From Alosa alosa (Eukaryota > Chordata > Actinopteri > Clupeiformes > Clupeidae): DNA of 64,000 nucleotides. The notes under the pieces are model-generated. The model was not told where the DNA came from. It ran no database searches and was given only the letters and a program-made list of their open reading frames with translations. Positions 52,187 through 64,000 of this stretch are shown here, in pieces (within the stretch, counting starts at the first letter, position 1; each line of letters begins with the position of its first letter). A program made the translations under genes and the position numbers. The DNA lies in assembly GCF_017589495.1 (NCBI RefSeq), contig NC_063202.1, forward strand, positions 7,747,151 through 7,811,150. The letters run 5' to 3'.

Positions 52187-52229
<43 letters not shown>

Positions 52230-52409
52230 GACCGGTTCCTGCTACAGCTGAGTGCCGACGCCATCCTGGTGCTGTACAACCTGAGTGGCCAGCGCAGCGG
52301 CGAGGCCTTGGTGACCTTTCCCAGCGAGGAGGCGGCCAGGCGGGCCGTGGCCGAGCGCTCCAACCAGAACCTCTACGGTCACTCCGTGCGCCTGCTTTGC
52401 TGCAAGTGA
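37329..52409 (+). CDS. esrp2: Epithelial splicing regulatory protein 2
   Basis: ESRP2 is a nuclear RNA-binding protein that sets epithelial splicing programmes (for example FGFR2, CD44). Shared coding exons: 37329-37460, 38037-38165, 43120-43233, 43774-43888, 44032-44127, 44536-44590, 44767-44877, 44997-45129, 45242-45284, 46322-46623, 46969-47199, 47807-48005, 48997-49204, 49629-49818. They total 2058 nt (686 codons) and all phases join. Order: N-terminal exonuclease-like domain (about 1-195); RRM1 (about 225-300, VIRARGLPWQSSDQDIARFF); RRM2 (about 325-405, IIRMRGLPF); RRM3 (about 448-528, CVRLRGLPYTA); Pro/Ala/Tyr-rich linker with NYTAYYPSPPVSPST; then an RRM start LVRMQGLPYNAGVKDILSFF. Two ends are possible. 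Exon 51429-51515 gives the canonical KEWLCL tail (714 aa). Exon 52248-52409 gives 53 other residues (739 aa). Features favouring ESRP2 over ESRP1 are LGFLGPESPVT and the KEWLCL end (human ESRP2 KEWVCL, ESRP1 KEWVCI). Intron 2 is 5 kb. Confidence 0.95.
44942..44992 (+). repeat. (GT)n directly before ESRP2 exon 8 acceptor
   Basis: A 51-nt pure GT repeat ends four bases before the AG-exon boundary at 44996/44997. It replaces the usual polypyrimidine tract. Exon 8 encodes the second half of RRM1. Confidence 0.9.
45428..45651. repeat. CA-rich compound minisatellite in ESRP2 intron 9
   Basis: Repeated blocks of (CA)n are joined by actatatacatccac or actatgtacatgcgc units. It lies between exon 9 (ends 45284) and exon 10 (starts 46322). 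Likely polymorphic. Confidence 0.85.
51429..51529 (+). other. esrp2: ESRP2 stop-containing cassette exon (canonical C-terminus)
   Basis: The acceptor actgtag precedes TAC at 51429. The frame continues exon 14 in phase 0 and encodes YAPDEYSSMVQMSDQARSLI followed by QPKEWLCL and TAA at 51513-51515. This is the expected vertebrate ESRP2 end. A good donor (acaag/gtaagg) follows at 51529/51530, only 14 nt after the stop, so the exon can splice on to the terminal exon at 52248. A stop this close to the last junction should not trigger nonsense-mediated decay. Confidence 0.75.
52191..52227 (+). repeat. (TG)n before ESRP2 terminal exon acceptor
   Basis: A 37-nt TG repeat ends 20 bases before the acceptor gctacag at 52241-52247. 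GU repeats are known binding sites for TDP-43 and CELF proteins, so it may influence use of the terminal exon. Confidence 0.9.
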
Positions 52410-53805
52410 CCAGGATGGGAGGATGGAAAGGGGGAATGGGGGAAACAACAAAAAAATGCAAAAGAGAGGACTGCACTTCACCACTTCACTCCTGACACCG
52501 ACTGCTTTGTTTTTTTGTGAGAACCAGACCAGCACCTCCCTCCCTGCCTCCCTTCCTTCTCTCCTCTCCTCTCCTCTTCTACTCCCACTGGAGGACAGCC
52601 AACATGCTACATGTATAAACTCTTATGTACATATTGTATTTATATATACAAACGTGTCTCTAGAAGTCTCGCTCAAAGTGCCTGTGCCAGTGTGTGCATG
52701 AGAGAGTGCGTGTGTGGACTTGTGAGCATGGATTCTTCTGGCCCTACACTGTACTAACACCATTCTCTAGTGGTGGAGACGATAAAAAAATTAAAAAAAA
52801 TATATTCATAAAGGCATTGAAGTCCCTCAAAGTTTGACGGGATGTTTATTTTGCCGAACAAAGTGCTGCATTACGACAAGGAAAGCTCTTCCTATTTAAA
52901 ACTCGTGTCTTTGCTTGTCCCTTGGATGATGTTTGATTTTCCCCCGTAACTGTAAAACTGACATGCCAAGGCTGTTGCAATATAATATTAAAGCCATATG
53001 CTGTTGATCACTTAGCCTTGCAGTGCACACTGGAGGGCAAAGGGAAAGCCAAAGCACTACTGATGACTGTCTTGACTAGATGGTCAGTCTAGTCCAAGCC
53101 ACTGTGTGCAGAAGCGAAAAAAAAAAAAAAAAAAAAAATCAAAGCCAAATGTGTCTGTGCTTTTTTGTTGCAGTAAGAAGAAAAAGATGTTATGTTATTC
53201 TGTAGAAAGTGTCAAAGCACTGTAGAACTCGAGAAGCTTTTTATACTTTGTATCAGATGCTATAATCAAGTATAGACCAAATGTGCCTCTAACTGTGTAC
53301 TCTTTTGCATGTCTCGTAAATGTGATTTAATAGTTTAATCCATCCAATCCCCTAAAAAAAAAAAACCCCGTTATTTTATTGAAGCAGGAGCTGAATATTT
53401 TTTGTCTGTTTTGCATGCTTTTCATTGTCATCAGTAGATTATCAAAGAGGCTTTTCTTTTGTTGTTGATTCTTCGAGGATGTCATTTGTCAAAAACACTT
53501 AAAGTGCCCTCCCCAGTCCCAAATCCACTCCCTTACCTTAGGTTTGTTTTTTTAAACCAGCAACGTCCTGCTACGTCCTGTTTCTTCATGACTGTGACGA
53601 GGCCACTGGGACAGTTTCTCTTTCTTGATTTTGCCATGCCAGCATCATTCAGGGGGCAGTGTTAAGGGATGAGTGGGCCTGCAACAGCAGTGCATGTTTG
53701 TTTTTTTTCCTCCCCTTTAAACAAGTTTGAAACTTGTTTGAGTTTAGAAATGCTCTCTTTTGTGACTCCTGTATGTTGACAATAAATCAAAAATGCTCCT
53801 TGACC
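52248..53805 (+). other. esrp2: ESRP2 terminal exon: alternative coding end plus 3' UTR
   Basis: If exon 51429-51529 is skipped, exon 14 joins here in phase 0. The frame reads LSADAILVLYNLSGQRSGEA, then LVTFPSEEAARRAVAE and ends LYGHSVRLLCCK before TGA at 52407-52409. Together with LVRMQGLPYNAGVKDILSFFQGYQ of exon 14, this would make a complete fourth RRM: the GEALVTF strand is RNP1-like and parallels GEALVRF of RRM1. If the cassette exon is included, this exon is 3' UTR. The poly(A) signal is at 53781-53786. The 3' UTR also has A-rich runs (53118-53138). Confidence 0.75.
53781..53786 (+). terminator. esrp2: ESRP2 polyadenylation signal AATAAA
   Basis: A canonical AATAAA followed within 30 bases by a TG/T-rich stretch, about 1.37 kb after the ESRP2 terminal stop codon. 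Confidence 0.6.
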
Positions 53806-54322
53806 CTGATTCAATTATTCCTTGCTATGCCAGTATATATTTCCTTGGTCTTTGGCGCATCCCTTTATGTGGGTCTTTTTAATTAGTAGAGAGGCTTTCT
53901 GGTACCGATCATTTCAAAGAGAGCTTGAGGTTCTACTCAAATAGGAATATTTCCAATACTTGTTATTTAAGAGAAAATACAATTTAATAAAACAATACAT
54001 ATGTATCTGGGCATGTGACATTTCCCAGTGTGCAATTCCTCTGAAATCCTCAAGATGGTGCTGTGGCCTACAATGTGACCTAGCTTTAGTCCATTCGATG
54101 CATTATGCAAAAGAATATTTAAACTGACTTTTTTTAACAGTGTAGCAAATAATTATGCATCTTTAGAATGAAATGGACAGTATGATGAGAGTAATCCTAA
54201 AACATAAAAAAAAAAAAAAAATCCTTTGGAGACCAGTGGGGAAGTATCATGTGTAACTCAATGTAAATGTGACATTTGATCTGACAAAAAAAGACAAACA
54301 GTAATAACTGGGGGTTTTCCTT

Positions 54323-54328
54323 TTTATT
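54323..54328 (-). terminator. Minus-strand AATAAA poly(A) signal, tail-to-tail neighbour
   Basis: On the minus strand the sequence reads tcaataaaaagg. It faces the ESRP2 poly(A) signal from 540 bp away. In human the ESRP2 3' end abuts NFATC3 tail to tail, so this could be the end of nfatc3. Confidence 0.45.
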
Positions 54329-54510
54329 GATACATTACCATAGAAGAGCCTACAATGCAAGGTATTCCCTTTGAATAATTTCAAAAAGCACTGCAGTCTT
54401 AAAAATTACAAAATGTTAAAATACAAAATGTACATGAAATGACAATACAAGGCTCCGTAAACATTTGCTAACCTGTATTTCCCTTTTAATTTACAAAACA
54501 TTTTATATAT

Positions 54511-54551
<41 letters not shown>

Positions 54552-57410
54552 TATATATTTATATATCACCAACCTTTAGGAATGACATCCACTTTAAAGT
54601 ATCAAAAATAGAGTTCTAAAGTCTGTTGTTACCTGCATGTAAAATGGGAACATGTTCGGTCTTTGGTTTCCTATAGAAAAGGAGTTACTGTGAGGACTGG
54701 TCTTGTCTTAGACATTGAGGGCTTACTAGTAAGGACCCTTGGAACCAGCCCCAGTGACATCCTGCCTCAACAGATCAAACCCAGTCCTAAATTAATCCCA
54801 AAGGTTCACACCCAAATCAGTAATCTGTACTTCAAACACAAGTTAAGGCTTTCCTACAGTATGTTTGATAGATTAAATTAAATAACTCAAAGAGTGGCAT
54901 CATGATCCTCAATTGCTATATGTAATGGTTTACATACAACCGGTTAAATGCAGAGGAAAATCATAATTTACTGTCCCATTTTTACCTGATGCTGGATATC
55001 ACCAAAATCAAGTTGCAGATTTTTATTTTGCATAGCCTCATGGATTTGTGTGCTTTCTCAATATTGAAATCCAAAAAAGTGGAAAAAAATCATATCTACA
55101 GTCTACTGAATAGAAACACTCAAGAACACAATTTACACACCCTCACACATACATACACACACACACACGCAAACACGCATACACACACACACACACAATC
55201 TGTTAAGACGCTTGCACTGTTTTTTGTCATTTTCATTCTTTTTGTTTAAACCAAGGCAGTAATGCAAACCCTTCCAAACCTCTTGTGGGAATAGGACATG
55301 TGGCATGCTAGTCTAACAGAAAGCATCTCAGGAGCTGCTACACCTAGAGGCATCAAGGTTTGTTATGATTTTCTTTTCTCAAAAGGCATCAGGCAGGTTC
55401 TTAGTGCATAGCAGATTTGTCTCTTTTTTTCATTTTCTCTTGGACAAAAATGAACAGTTGTCAATATAGCTATAGTTAAAAACTTTAAAAAAAAAAAAAT
55501 ATGAAGTGACTGTACCTTTTTTCCCTCAGAATACAAAAATATACATGCAACATCACTGTCAATTTAGAAAAAAGAAATTAAGGCAAAGAGCCGTTACAAT
55601 TCTTCTTCATAGATTTGTTTGTATGAAACTTCTAACCACGTTCGCCAAAAAATCTGTAGTTTTAAAGATGAACTGCACCTCGTGACTACATTATTGAGCT
55701 CTCAACACCATTCATCATAATGTCAGTCTTCATGCACGTCTGCTCTCAAATTCTATTTGAAAATTGTCCCTTGTCCCACAGATTGTTGTAAATTTGTGTT
55801 ATTGTCTTCATGAATCACAGGAGTATTTCCCAAAGTTGGAATTCCCTGCCCACTATCCGACAGAACACTTGCTCAGAGAAGTTGTTAATAAGAACCATTT
55901 CATTTCAAAGCTACATGCTATAAGCGGTCACTGTTTTTGTTTGTTTGTTTATTTGTTTGGTTTTTGTACATTTGCCAAACCAACCCTTGAAATGCCCTCC
56001 TGTTGCAATGTTGGGACTACCATCCTGATTAACATACAAACTATGCTTGTGAAAATGGACAGTGCTCTACAGTTTCTTTTTGCCAATGGGATATTTTTGT
56101 GTGTCTCTGCTATGTCCAAATAGTGCAATTTTGTGACCACACTGCAATTTGAACTAGTCTTTGATTGTCAGGATGCAACATTTCTGTGAATAAAAAACCA
56201 TATCCGCTCTGGGACAGGGTTGATTTGGAAATTATGTGTGTGTGTGTGTGTGTGTTTGTGTGACACTCACATACACACACACATACACACACACAAAAAA
56301 ATAAATAAAATTAAAATACAACCACTTAATTGTGGTCTGTCTACTGACGTCAAATTCAGCATAAACAGGTTGGGGTTTATTCTGAACGGTAGCTAGGTTT
56401 CCTCTACGCACGGCTGCTTAGAAAAGTGGAAAGTCAAAGGCACATATAATTCCCTCCTCATCTCATAGTATATCATGACCGAGGCTGAACCCCCAGCTAT
56501 CAACCAAATTCCGTCTCGATTGTCCCTTCCCTTCTATATTCCTATTACAGTAGGGTTGACATGCGCTTCCTACTCTAGCATAAACACACAGTTCGTATCT
56601 GCTCATTTCAGTCTTTGACTTTTGACAAACAAAAAATAAAATATTTGTCCACAATCACTCATTGCAAGAAACCACTGTATTGAAACAAAGTAACACTTGA
56701 CCAACACACTAGCAATCCAAAAAATTGCAACTCTAATGCTATCTAACACTACAGCTAATTCTAAAATAATACGTTTTTTTTTAGGCTTCAACCACGTCAT
56801 CAGCACAAAGGTCAACTGTGCAAGAAAAAGTAACTTTATATATTTTAAAGCATCTTCATTCAAAGCTGCTAGACTTTAATAAGGCATTTGTTAAACCTGA
56901 AGAAAAGGTGGGGGAGAGGAGTACAATAAAACAGACTATCTACAATGCTGAAAGGTCACTAGAAGTGTGGAATGTTGCATATTGCCGAACCCAGGAGGGC
57001 ATCGGACGCATCTCTAGTACTCCTGTACCGAAACAGACGGGGGGAGGGGTGGGGATTGCTGGTCAGACAAGCATCACTCTGTGTGTGTGTGTGTGTGAGT
57101 GGATACTGCACCTGTATGAATGTGGTAGACCCTTGTTTTCCAGCTATCTCCCAAAGATTCCCTAACACACAGGTTGGCCATTAGAAAAACCCAGGGTAAG
57201 CAGATTAAGCATGGCTCTCTTCGTTAGCGCAGACAGATGGGCACTGCAGTGGCCTCATATTGCATAGATTTATCTGATTTTTCTGCTTTGCTAGCTGGCA
57301 GCTGGAGTCTAATGTTCTGTGAAGCATACCTCTTTGTTAAAATCACAAATCTGAGGTGTGTGAGTGTCTGTATGTGAGCATGTGTGTGTATGTTTGAGCA
57401 AGCACATGTA
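54329..57410 (-). other. Putative long 3' UTR of a minus-strand gene (nfatc3 by synteny)
   Basis: No coding frame with family resemblance was seen on either strand. The block has the A/T richness and simple-sequence content of a long 3' UTR: (AT)n at about 54510-54548, (CA)n near 55150-55198, and TG/CA runs at 56234-56295. The assignment rests on the minus-strand poly(A) signal and on known mammalian gene order. No NFATC3 coding exon was found in the window. Confidence 0.3.
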
Positions 57411-57659
57411 GGCTATTTTTTTTCTGACGCAGATGTTATAGGTGAGTAATGGTGTAAATGAGTATTACGTGCTTGTGTATGTGCATATGTGTGTGTGTGT
57501 GCAAAAGGGCAGGGCGCAGTAGATCTGAGGATGAGTGATGGCGATGGCGATGATGATGACGATGATGATGAAGAGGAGGAAGGCAGAGTGTTGCAGCAGA
57601 GGGGGCCGCTGCTGCAGCCGTTAGGGCCGAGGGCTACTGGGCAAGACCAGGGGGCTGGC

Positions 57660-59186
<1,527 letters not shown>

Positions 59187-59376
59187 GCTGTCGGCGAAGC
59201 GCAGCTCAACAGTACCAGTGACGGATGGTGAAGAACTCGTGGAAAATGAAAAAAAAAAAAGACTTGGTATGAAACGCACATACGACAAGTGGAAAGAAAA
59301 GAAAAACTCTTCCACTCAGTGGCATCAGTGGTGTGGCATGTCATCCGGGAACAGACTATTTTTCTCTCTCTCTCAC

Positions 59377-59383
<7 letters not shown>

Positions 59384-59427
<44 letters not shown>
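59384..59427. repeat. (TG)n microsatellite
   Basis: A pure TG run about 200 bp beyond the CTG tract. Confidence 0.85.
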
Positions 59428-59431
<4 letters not shown>

Positions 59432-59529
59432 TTGAGAGAGAGTTTGAGAGAGTCAAAGAGATTGAAAGGGTGTGTGAAGGCGTAAACTCTGCACACAGTG
59501 TCTTGTCTTATTGAGGGTTACCACAACAC

Positions 59530-60020
59530 ATAAACCCTCAATGAAACACCTCCACTTGATTTGATGGCTCCAGCTGCCATGCACGCTGTCTGTCGCTTCT
59601 TCACAATTAAACATATAAATAAATATTTCCCCCAGCCTCTGCCCAGGGTTTAGTGAGTGAGCGCGCGGGGCGAGAGGGCACATAAAAAGTAATGCCTTGT
59701 TAAAACACATGTTTCTCCGTGGTGGAGAGGCGCTGAGGCGAGGGTCGTAATTACCCGCTCTGGCTGCCTGGAAGTCTCTTATTAAATAAATAGGGCTGAG
59801 GGGCAGTGCCGCAGCTCTGTGGCGTTGGAGCTCCGCAGCGCAGCCAAGGCCCCGTCAGTTGGGGTGAGAGAGGGCCTCCAACAGAGAGCTGATTGTTGCT
59901 GCGGTGACGAGGCCGTTGGGTCTGCACCGGTCTCCCACTGGTCAGCTCACAGCACAGCCCCACGGGGCGCCCCGTTACAAAGAAAGAATAAAACTGCGGC
60001 TGTAAAGTACTTCCACATCA
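59530..60020. other. Candidate conserved non-coding block
   Basis: Unlike its surroundings, this roughly 490-bp block has balanced composition and no simple repeats. It contains homeodomain-like cores (gtaattacc near 59748) and tattaaataaatag-type motifs (near 59777). No reading frame stands out. It looks like the kind of sequence kept as a developmental enhancer, but conservation cannot be judged from one genome. Confidence 0.25.
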
Positions 60021-61188
60021 TTAAATCTTTTTTTTTTACTTTTTTTGCCCACACTGGAGTGTGTGGATTTTTCTTCTATCCTTTATAAGTTACCTAACCA
60101 ATCCTGCACCTTGACAGATGAGCAGTGATCTTTGACTTTATTACATAAAAAAAAAAAACACGCAATGGGACTTGATGAGGAGGCAGATGGAAGGAGAGAG
60201 AGGGAGGCCGATAAAGCAAGACAGACAGAGTGAAAGAGCGAGGGAGAGAGAAAGAGAGAAAGAAAGAAAGAAAGAAAGACAGACAGTACGCACACTTGTT
60301 TCCTGGTATTTTGGAAAAAGTGATCAGAAGTTTTCCAACAGTCAAATCAGCTCTCAATCACAAAGTGTGTGCAGTTGCCACGGTTTCCTAACAACAAGTA
60401 CAGCAATGCCTAAAAAGCGTGTCTGTAACGCGGGGCGATGGGAGGGCCAGGGTGGGGAGGAGGACTGACTACCCACATCCCTCAGGTACACGACAGGAGG
60501 GCATAAAACCAACTCCTGGAAAAGTCTACTATGAGGAACGATGGAGGCCTGTCTCTACATGACGGCAACAGTAGTTCTGCTTACTGCATTCCTCTCTCTC
60601 TCTCTCAGGGCTGTAGCCGTCCTGTTGTGCAACTTCATCTGATGAAAGAGGGCATGACTGAAATAGGTGAAATTCTCCACTCTCAAAGAGGGGAGGGGTT
60701 AAATGTATTTTTTTCCTGTGAGCACTCAGCATGGCCGATCAAAGCTCAGTGACCTAAATAGTTAATAAAGATCAATATTTTATCAATGAGCCCATATTGA
60801 CAATCACCGGACAAGACTGTTTGTTTTAGATAGATATGACAGAGCTAAGGATGTTAGCACATAAGCTCATATTTTGAATATTAACACGCAAACTGTAAAT
60901 GTTTTTTTTGGTTGTGGTAGTTTGATCATTTTAAATGTATACACCAAATGGCCTTTGAGAAGTAAAAGTTACCACGAGGTGTGTAGATATCTAGAAATGA
61001 GAACCCTCCCAATTCCACTCATTGTGTACATATAAACAGAGGTTTTTGAGAGTGATCAGCACTTTTTTTTGTGTTGGTTGTTGTTTTTTGCGAGTCTGGC
61101 CACCTGTCACAGATCATCCTGTTCGTGTGGGAGGCTCTTCCTCTCGTATCAGCACGCTTCACACGTACAACTCTGCCAGAGAAATAGA

Positions 61189-61227
<39 letters not shown>

Positions 61228-62088
61228 TCTCTGCCTCTCGCTGAGACTGAGCTGAGACACTCGCAATAGGTGCCCTTTATAAGTCGGAAGCACATAATTC
61301 TTCACACAATTTTACTAACTTGGCAAGTTGGCATCTTTGCATTCTTATACCCAAAGAGACTCAATGTACCATGAACAGATTGCTCTTCCTTTCTGTCTTA
61401 TTGAAGCTCACAACACAATTACTGAAGGTTTCAGATTGGCCTATCTGTAATTGTACCGATTGTTCATGCAATGCTGCTGTGAGCAAAACCAATAAGAGCG
61501 AGCCCATTGACAGTTCCATGCCTTATGGTGCGTCAATGTCAGAGACCTTTACCATTCTCAGTTCACCCTCCTAGTGCCATTCGGCCTTACTGATTTAGAC
61601 CTTGGCAACTAAAAGCTTTCAGAAGAAGAACTTTAAATATAACCCAGTACCTTCATTGACTTATGATGTAAAAGCCTAAAAACAAGAGTTTAAAAATAAC
61701 ATACTTGAAAATGCTGGTGGCAATCATACTGGTATAAGAGGTGGAACTGGCCTCAACTAAATACACATAAATGTTTCTCCAAGCATCAACTCAGTTTTTT
61801 GAGGGCAAAATTCATAATATAAACTTTCCACTAACTGTAGGTGGATTCACTTGCTATGCCCAGCAGGCACATCAACTTGTGTTTATTTGAGTTTCTAGTT
61901 AATAAATTGCAGGGTTGAGCTGTGTGAGTGAAGTGCTACAGTTGGACAGGGTACAGGGTAAATTTGGACCCCGTGGCATTTGATTTTATTTTGGGCGAGG
62001 TTTGCATTGCATGCCATCAGAAATGCACCATCTTTGTCTGTCACAGCCCCTCTCACAGGGCCTCGTGCTCACGCACCCTCTCCATCAT

Positions 62089-62090
<2 letters not shown>
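60021..62090. other. Intergenic or intronic, no gene recognised
   Basis: Contains GA-rich tracts at about 60190-60285 and 61193-61225. No exon was assigned. Open frames are short and without resemblance. Confidence 0.4.
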
Positions 62091-62093
<3 letters not shown>

Positions 62094-62130
<37 letters not shown>

Positions 62131-62142
62131 AAAGAATATTAG

Positions 62143-62183
<41 letters not shown>
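62094..62183. repeat. (CA)n with duplicated spacer
   Basis: Two CA runs are each followed by the same unit cccaaagaatattagaacac (62128 and 62182), so a CA run plus its spacer was duplicated. Another CA run lies at about 62310-62350 and a TG run at 62851-62884. Confidence 0.85.
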
Positions 62184-62185
<2 letters not shown>

Positions 62186-62849
62186 AAAGAATATTAGAAC
62201 ACATACAAGTTAGACTCCCGGGACGCTTTGCAGAGCAATCTCAATTTCAGAATTTGTCTGCAAATTGTGGTTAATTATACGTATTCAAGCATGAGGCAAG
62301 TCTGTACACACACACACAAACACAAACACACACACACACACACACACACAGAAATAGCTGATAAAAACTCTTTGTTGTTGGAATAAACAACTTCGATGCT
62401 ACGCGTAAAAAGAACAAAGGCGGGAAGTCGCTGAGTTTCGATGCTCTTCAGGTCTCACTGATCTGACATAAACTCCAATGCTTCAACCTCGTCTTCAGAA
62501 AACATATGATGCACTTGATGTGATTGTGTTGCTTTCTGGTTTTCACTCAGTCGCTTGAAGGGGATCCTGACTACATGACTAGACAGGGACAACCCCTCGA
62601 AGTTCAGAATCTCGGTCTTAGTCTCTCTGTCCGTCTGGACACTTAGCCCACGAGTGTGCCACCATGCTTAAGTACGTCTGGACGCTGACCTTACTTCCTC
62701 CCACACACTTAGCTTAGCGTTTGTGGGAACTAGCGCTCAGTAGTGTAGGGACAGTAGTGAGAGTCCAAAGCATTTGGGTGGGTGGATGTGTCATACAAGT
62801 GCGTGTGTGTGGGAATGCATGCAAAAGAATATTCAAGAGAAATTCATTT

Positions 62850-62886
<37 letters not shown>

Positions 62887-63248
62887 GGTGAGGGGAGACT
62901 CGGGGTGTAAAAGGTTGAAAATGTGCGCTCAGAGGGGGCAGTGGGGCGAGGGGTTTAGACAGTGACACATAATTTACTAACACAGAGGGGAATTTTGTTA
63001 GTGCCTCACTCCCACTGTACTAAACAAGGTGTGTCTGTCTGTTCACATTTTGAACTACTGCTTTACTTTATACAAATCACAAAGCATCATACCGTTACTG
63101 ATTAACTTGTGTTGAGCTGAAAAGCTGATGGTCTATTTAAAAAAACGTCCCCAAATATGCCTGGTGAATATTTTTACCTGCTAAAGACATAAGTTTCAAA
63201 CTAACCGTGCAAGAGAAATTCCTGACTAACACAGCATGAAACCAGGCC

Positions 63249-63420
63249 AGAGGGGTATTTCATAAAGGCAGAATTAAGACATCCAAGTAAGCGAGGTTTG
63301 ACATAGCGTTGTCTGGTCATCCTAGCTCAACTCGTTTCACTAATGCCAATCCAGGATGAGTAGGAGCGACTATGTCAAACCAGGTGTAAGTAATTCAGGA
63401 TGTGTGCGCGTTCTCGTTTC
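63249..63420. mobile_element. Possible end of a TIR transposon
   Basis: The sequence ggggtatttcataaaggcag followed by aagcgaggtttgacatagcg resembles the start of the 13.4-kb element (GGGTATTYCAT... GCGAGG). No matching inverted end is present before 64000, so it is truncated by the window or only a remnant. Confidence 0.35.
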
Positions 63421-64000
63421 TGCTCCAAAGTGCCCACGGTTGGAATAAAAAAGACGCGGAAAATAGCGTCATTCACACAAAGTGAACAACCGCTTTTGAT
63501 ATAGACTAACAATGAAGTAAAGTTGTCCTTTTTGGAATGGGGAATCATGGCTATTTCTGGAGTAGGCGTGGTAGACCAACTGAATGCAAATTTACGTATG
63601 CACCCACGTGTGAGTGCTTCCTTGTCTCGGCACGCAACGTCATTAAGAAAGCGCTTGCCACTGCAAAGATGCACATAGTATGATATACCTTAATATTATA
63701 GTTGAAAATACCTTCGAGAACTTGCCACTCCACTTCCAATCAACTACAGTAGGCTATTCATCAAATGCCTATATATAAAATAAGCAAACAAAGAGTACCT
63801 AGGCCTATGTTAATAATTATAAGGCTATCACAATTAAAATAATAACTATATGGTAGTAGGCAGACAATCTGTTTTGTTTTGCGAGCAAATACATTTAGAA
63901 AATAGTTTATACATGGAATAAAGCTCCAATAAGACGACATAATTACCATTAGAATTAACTTAGCTTGGCTAGGTGCAGAGAATAAATCCCCATGGTAACT
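63421..64000. other. No feature recognised
   Basis: A/T-rich sequence to the window edge, possibly interior of the element that starts near 63249. Confidence 0.3.

Overview
The window is from a vertebrate nuclear genome, almost certainly a ray-finned (teleost) fish. Its genes have small exons with GT/AG introns and vertebrate-type proteins. The intergenic DNA carries many short microsatellites, fish-type LINE/SINE tails, and cut-and-paste transposons with terminal inverted repeats. I cannot name the species. No bacterial, viral or CRISPR features were seen.

Layout: 1-12.9 kb is gene-poor and transposon-rich. It holds a diverged tandem repeat, a 3.6 kb foldback element with a nested hAT-like element, and nested inverted-repeat elements at 7-9.7 kb. 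At 13-16.6 kb on the minus strand lie the first three coding exons of a membrane dipeptidase (DPEP family). A 3 kb inverted-repeat transposon sits in its intron 1, and I cannot find the rest of the gene. At 17.5-28 kb on the minus strand is a complete 13-exon AMFR (gp78), a RING-type E3 ubiquitin ligase of the endoplasmic reticulum. At 30.1-31.1 kb and 33.5-34.5 kb on the plus strand are two single-exon leukotriene-B4-receptor-like GPCRs in tandem. At 37.3-53.8 kb on the plus strand is the epithelial splicing regulator ESRP2, with 14 shared coding exons and two alternative C-terminal ends. At 54.3 kb a polyadenylation signal on the minus strand suggests a tail-to-tail neighbour; in mammals NFATC3 has this position next to ESRP2. 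From 57.66 to 59.19 kb runs an almost pure CTG/CAG tract with 499 uninterrupted units. The last 5 kb hold microsatellites, one GC-balanced block that may be conserved non-coding DNA, and a transposon-like end.

The order DPEP - AMFR - ESRP2 - (NFATC3?) resembles a rearranged part of human 16q13-q22. The genes do not form a single pathway. ESRP2 controls epithelial splicing, AMFR drives ER-associated degradation, and the GPCRs and dipeptidase have leukotriene links (LTB4 sensing; DPEP enzymes can cleave LTD4). That last pairing is an observation, not evidence of a functional cluster.

Most notable: the approximately 500-unit CTG/CAG repeat; an ESRP2 cassette exon whose skipping would complete a fourth RRM; GU repeats pressed against two ESRP2 splice acceptors; and a retroposed fragment in an AMFR intron with a 53-bp direct repeat and a foldback 5' end. 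Exon boundaries were found by reading reading frame, GT/AG sites and family protein sequence by eye. No alignment was run.
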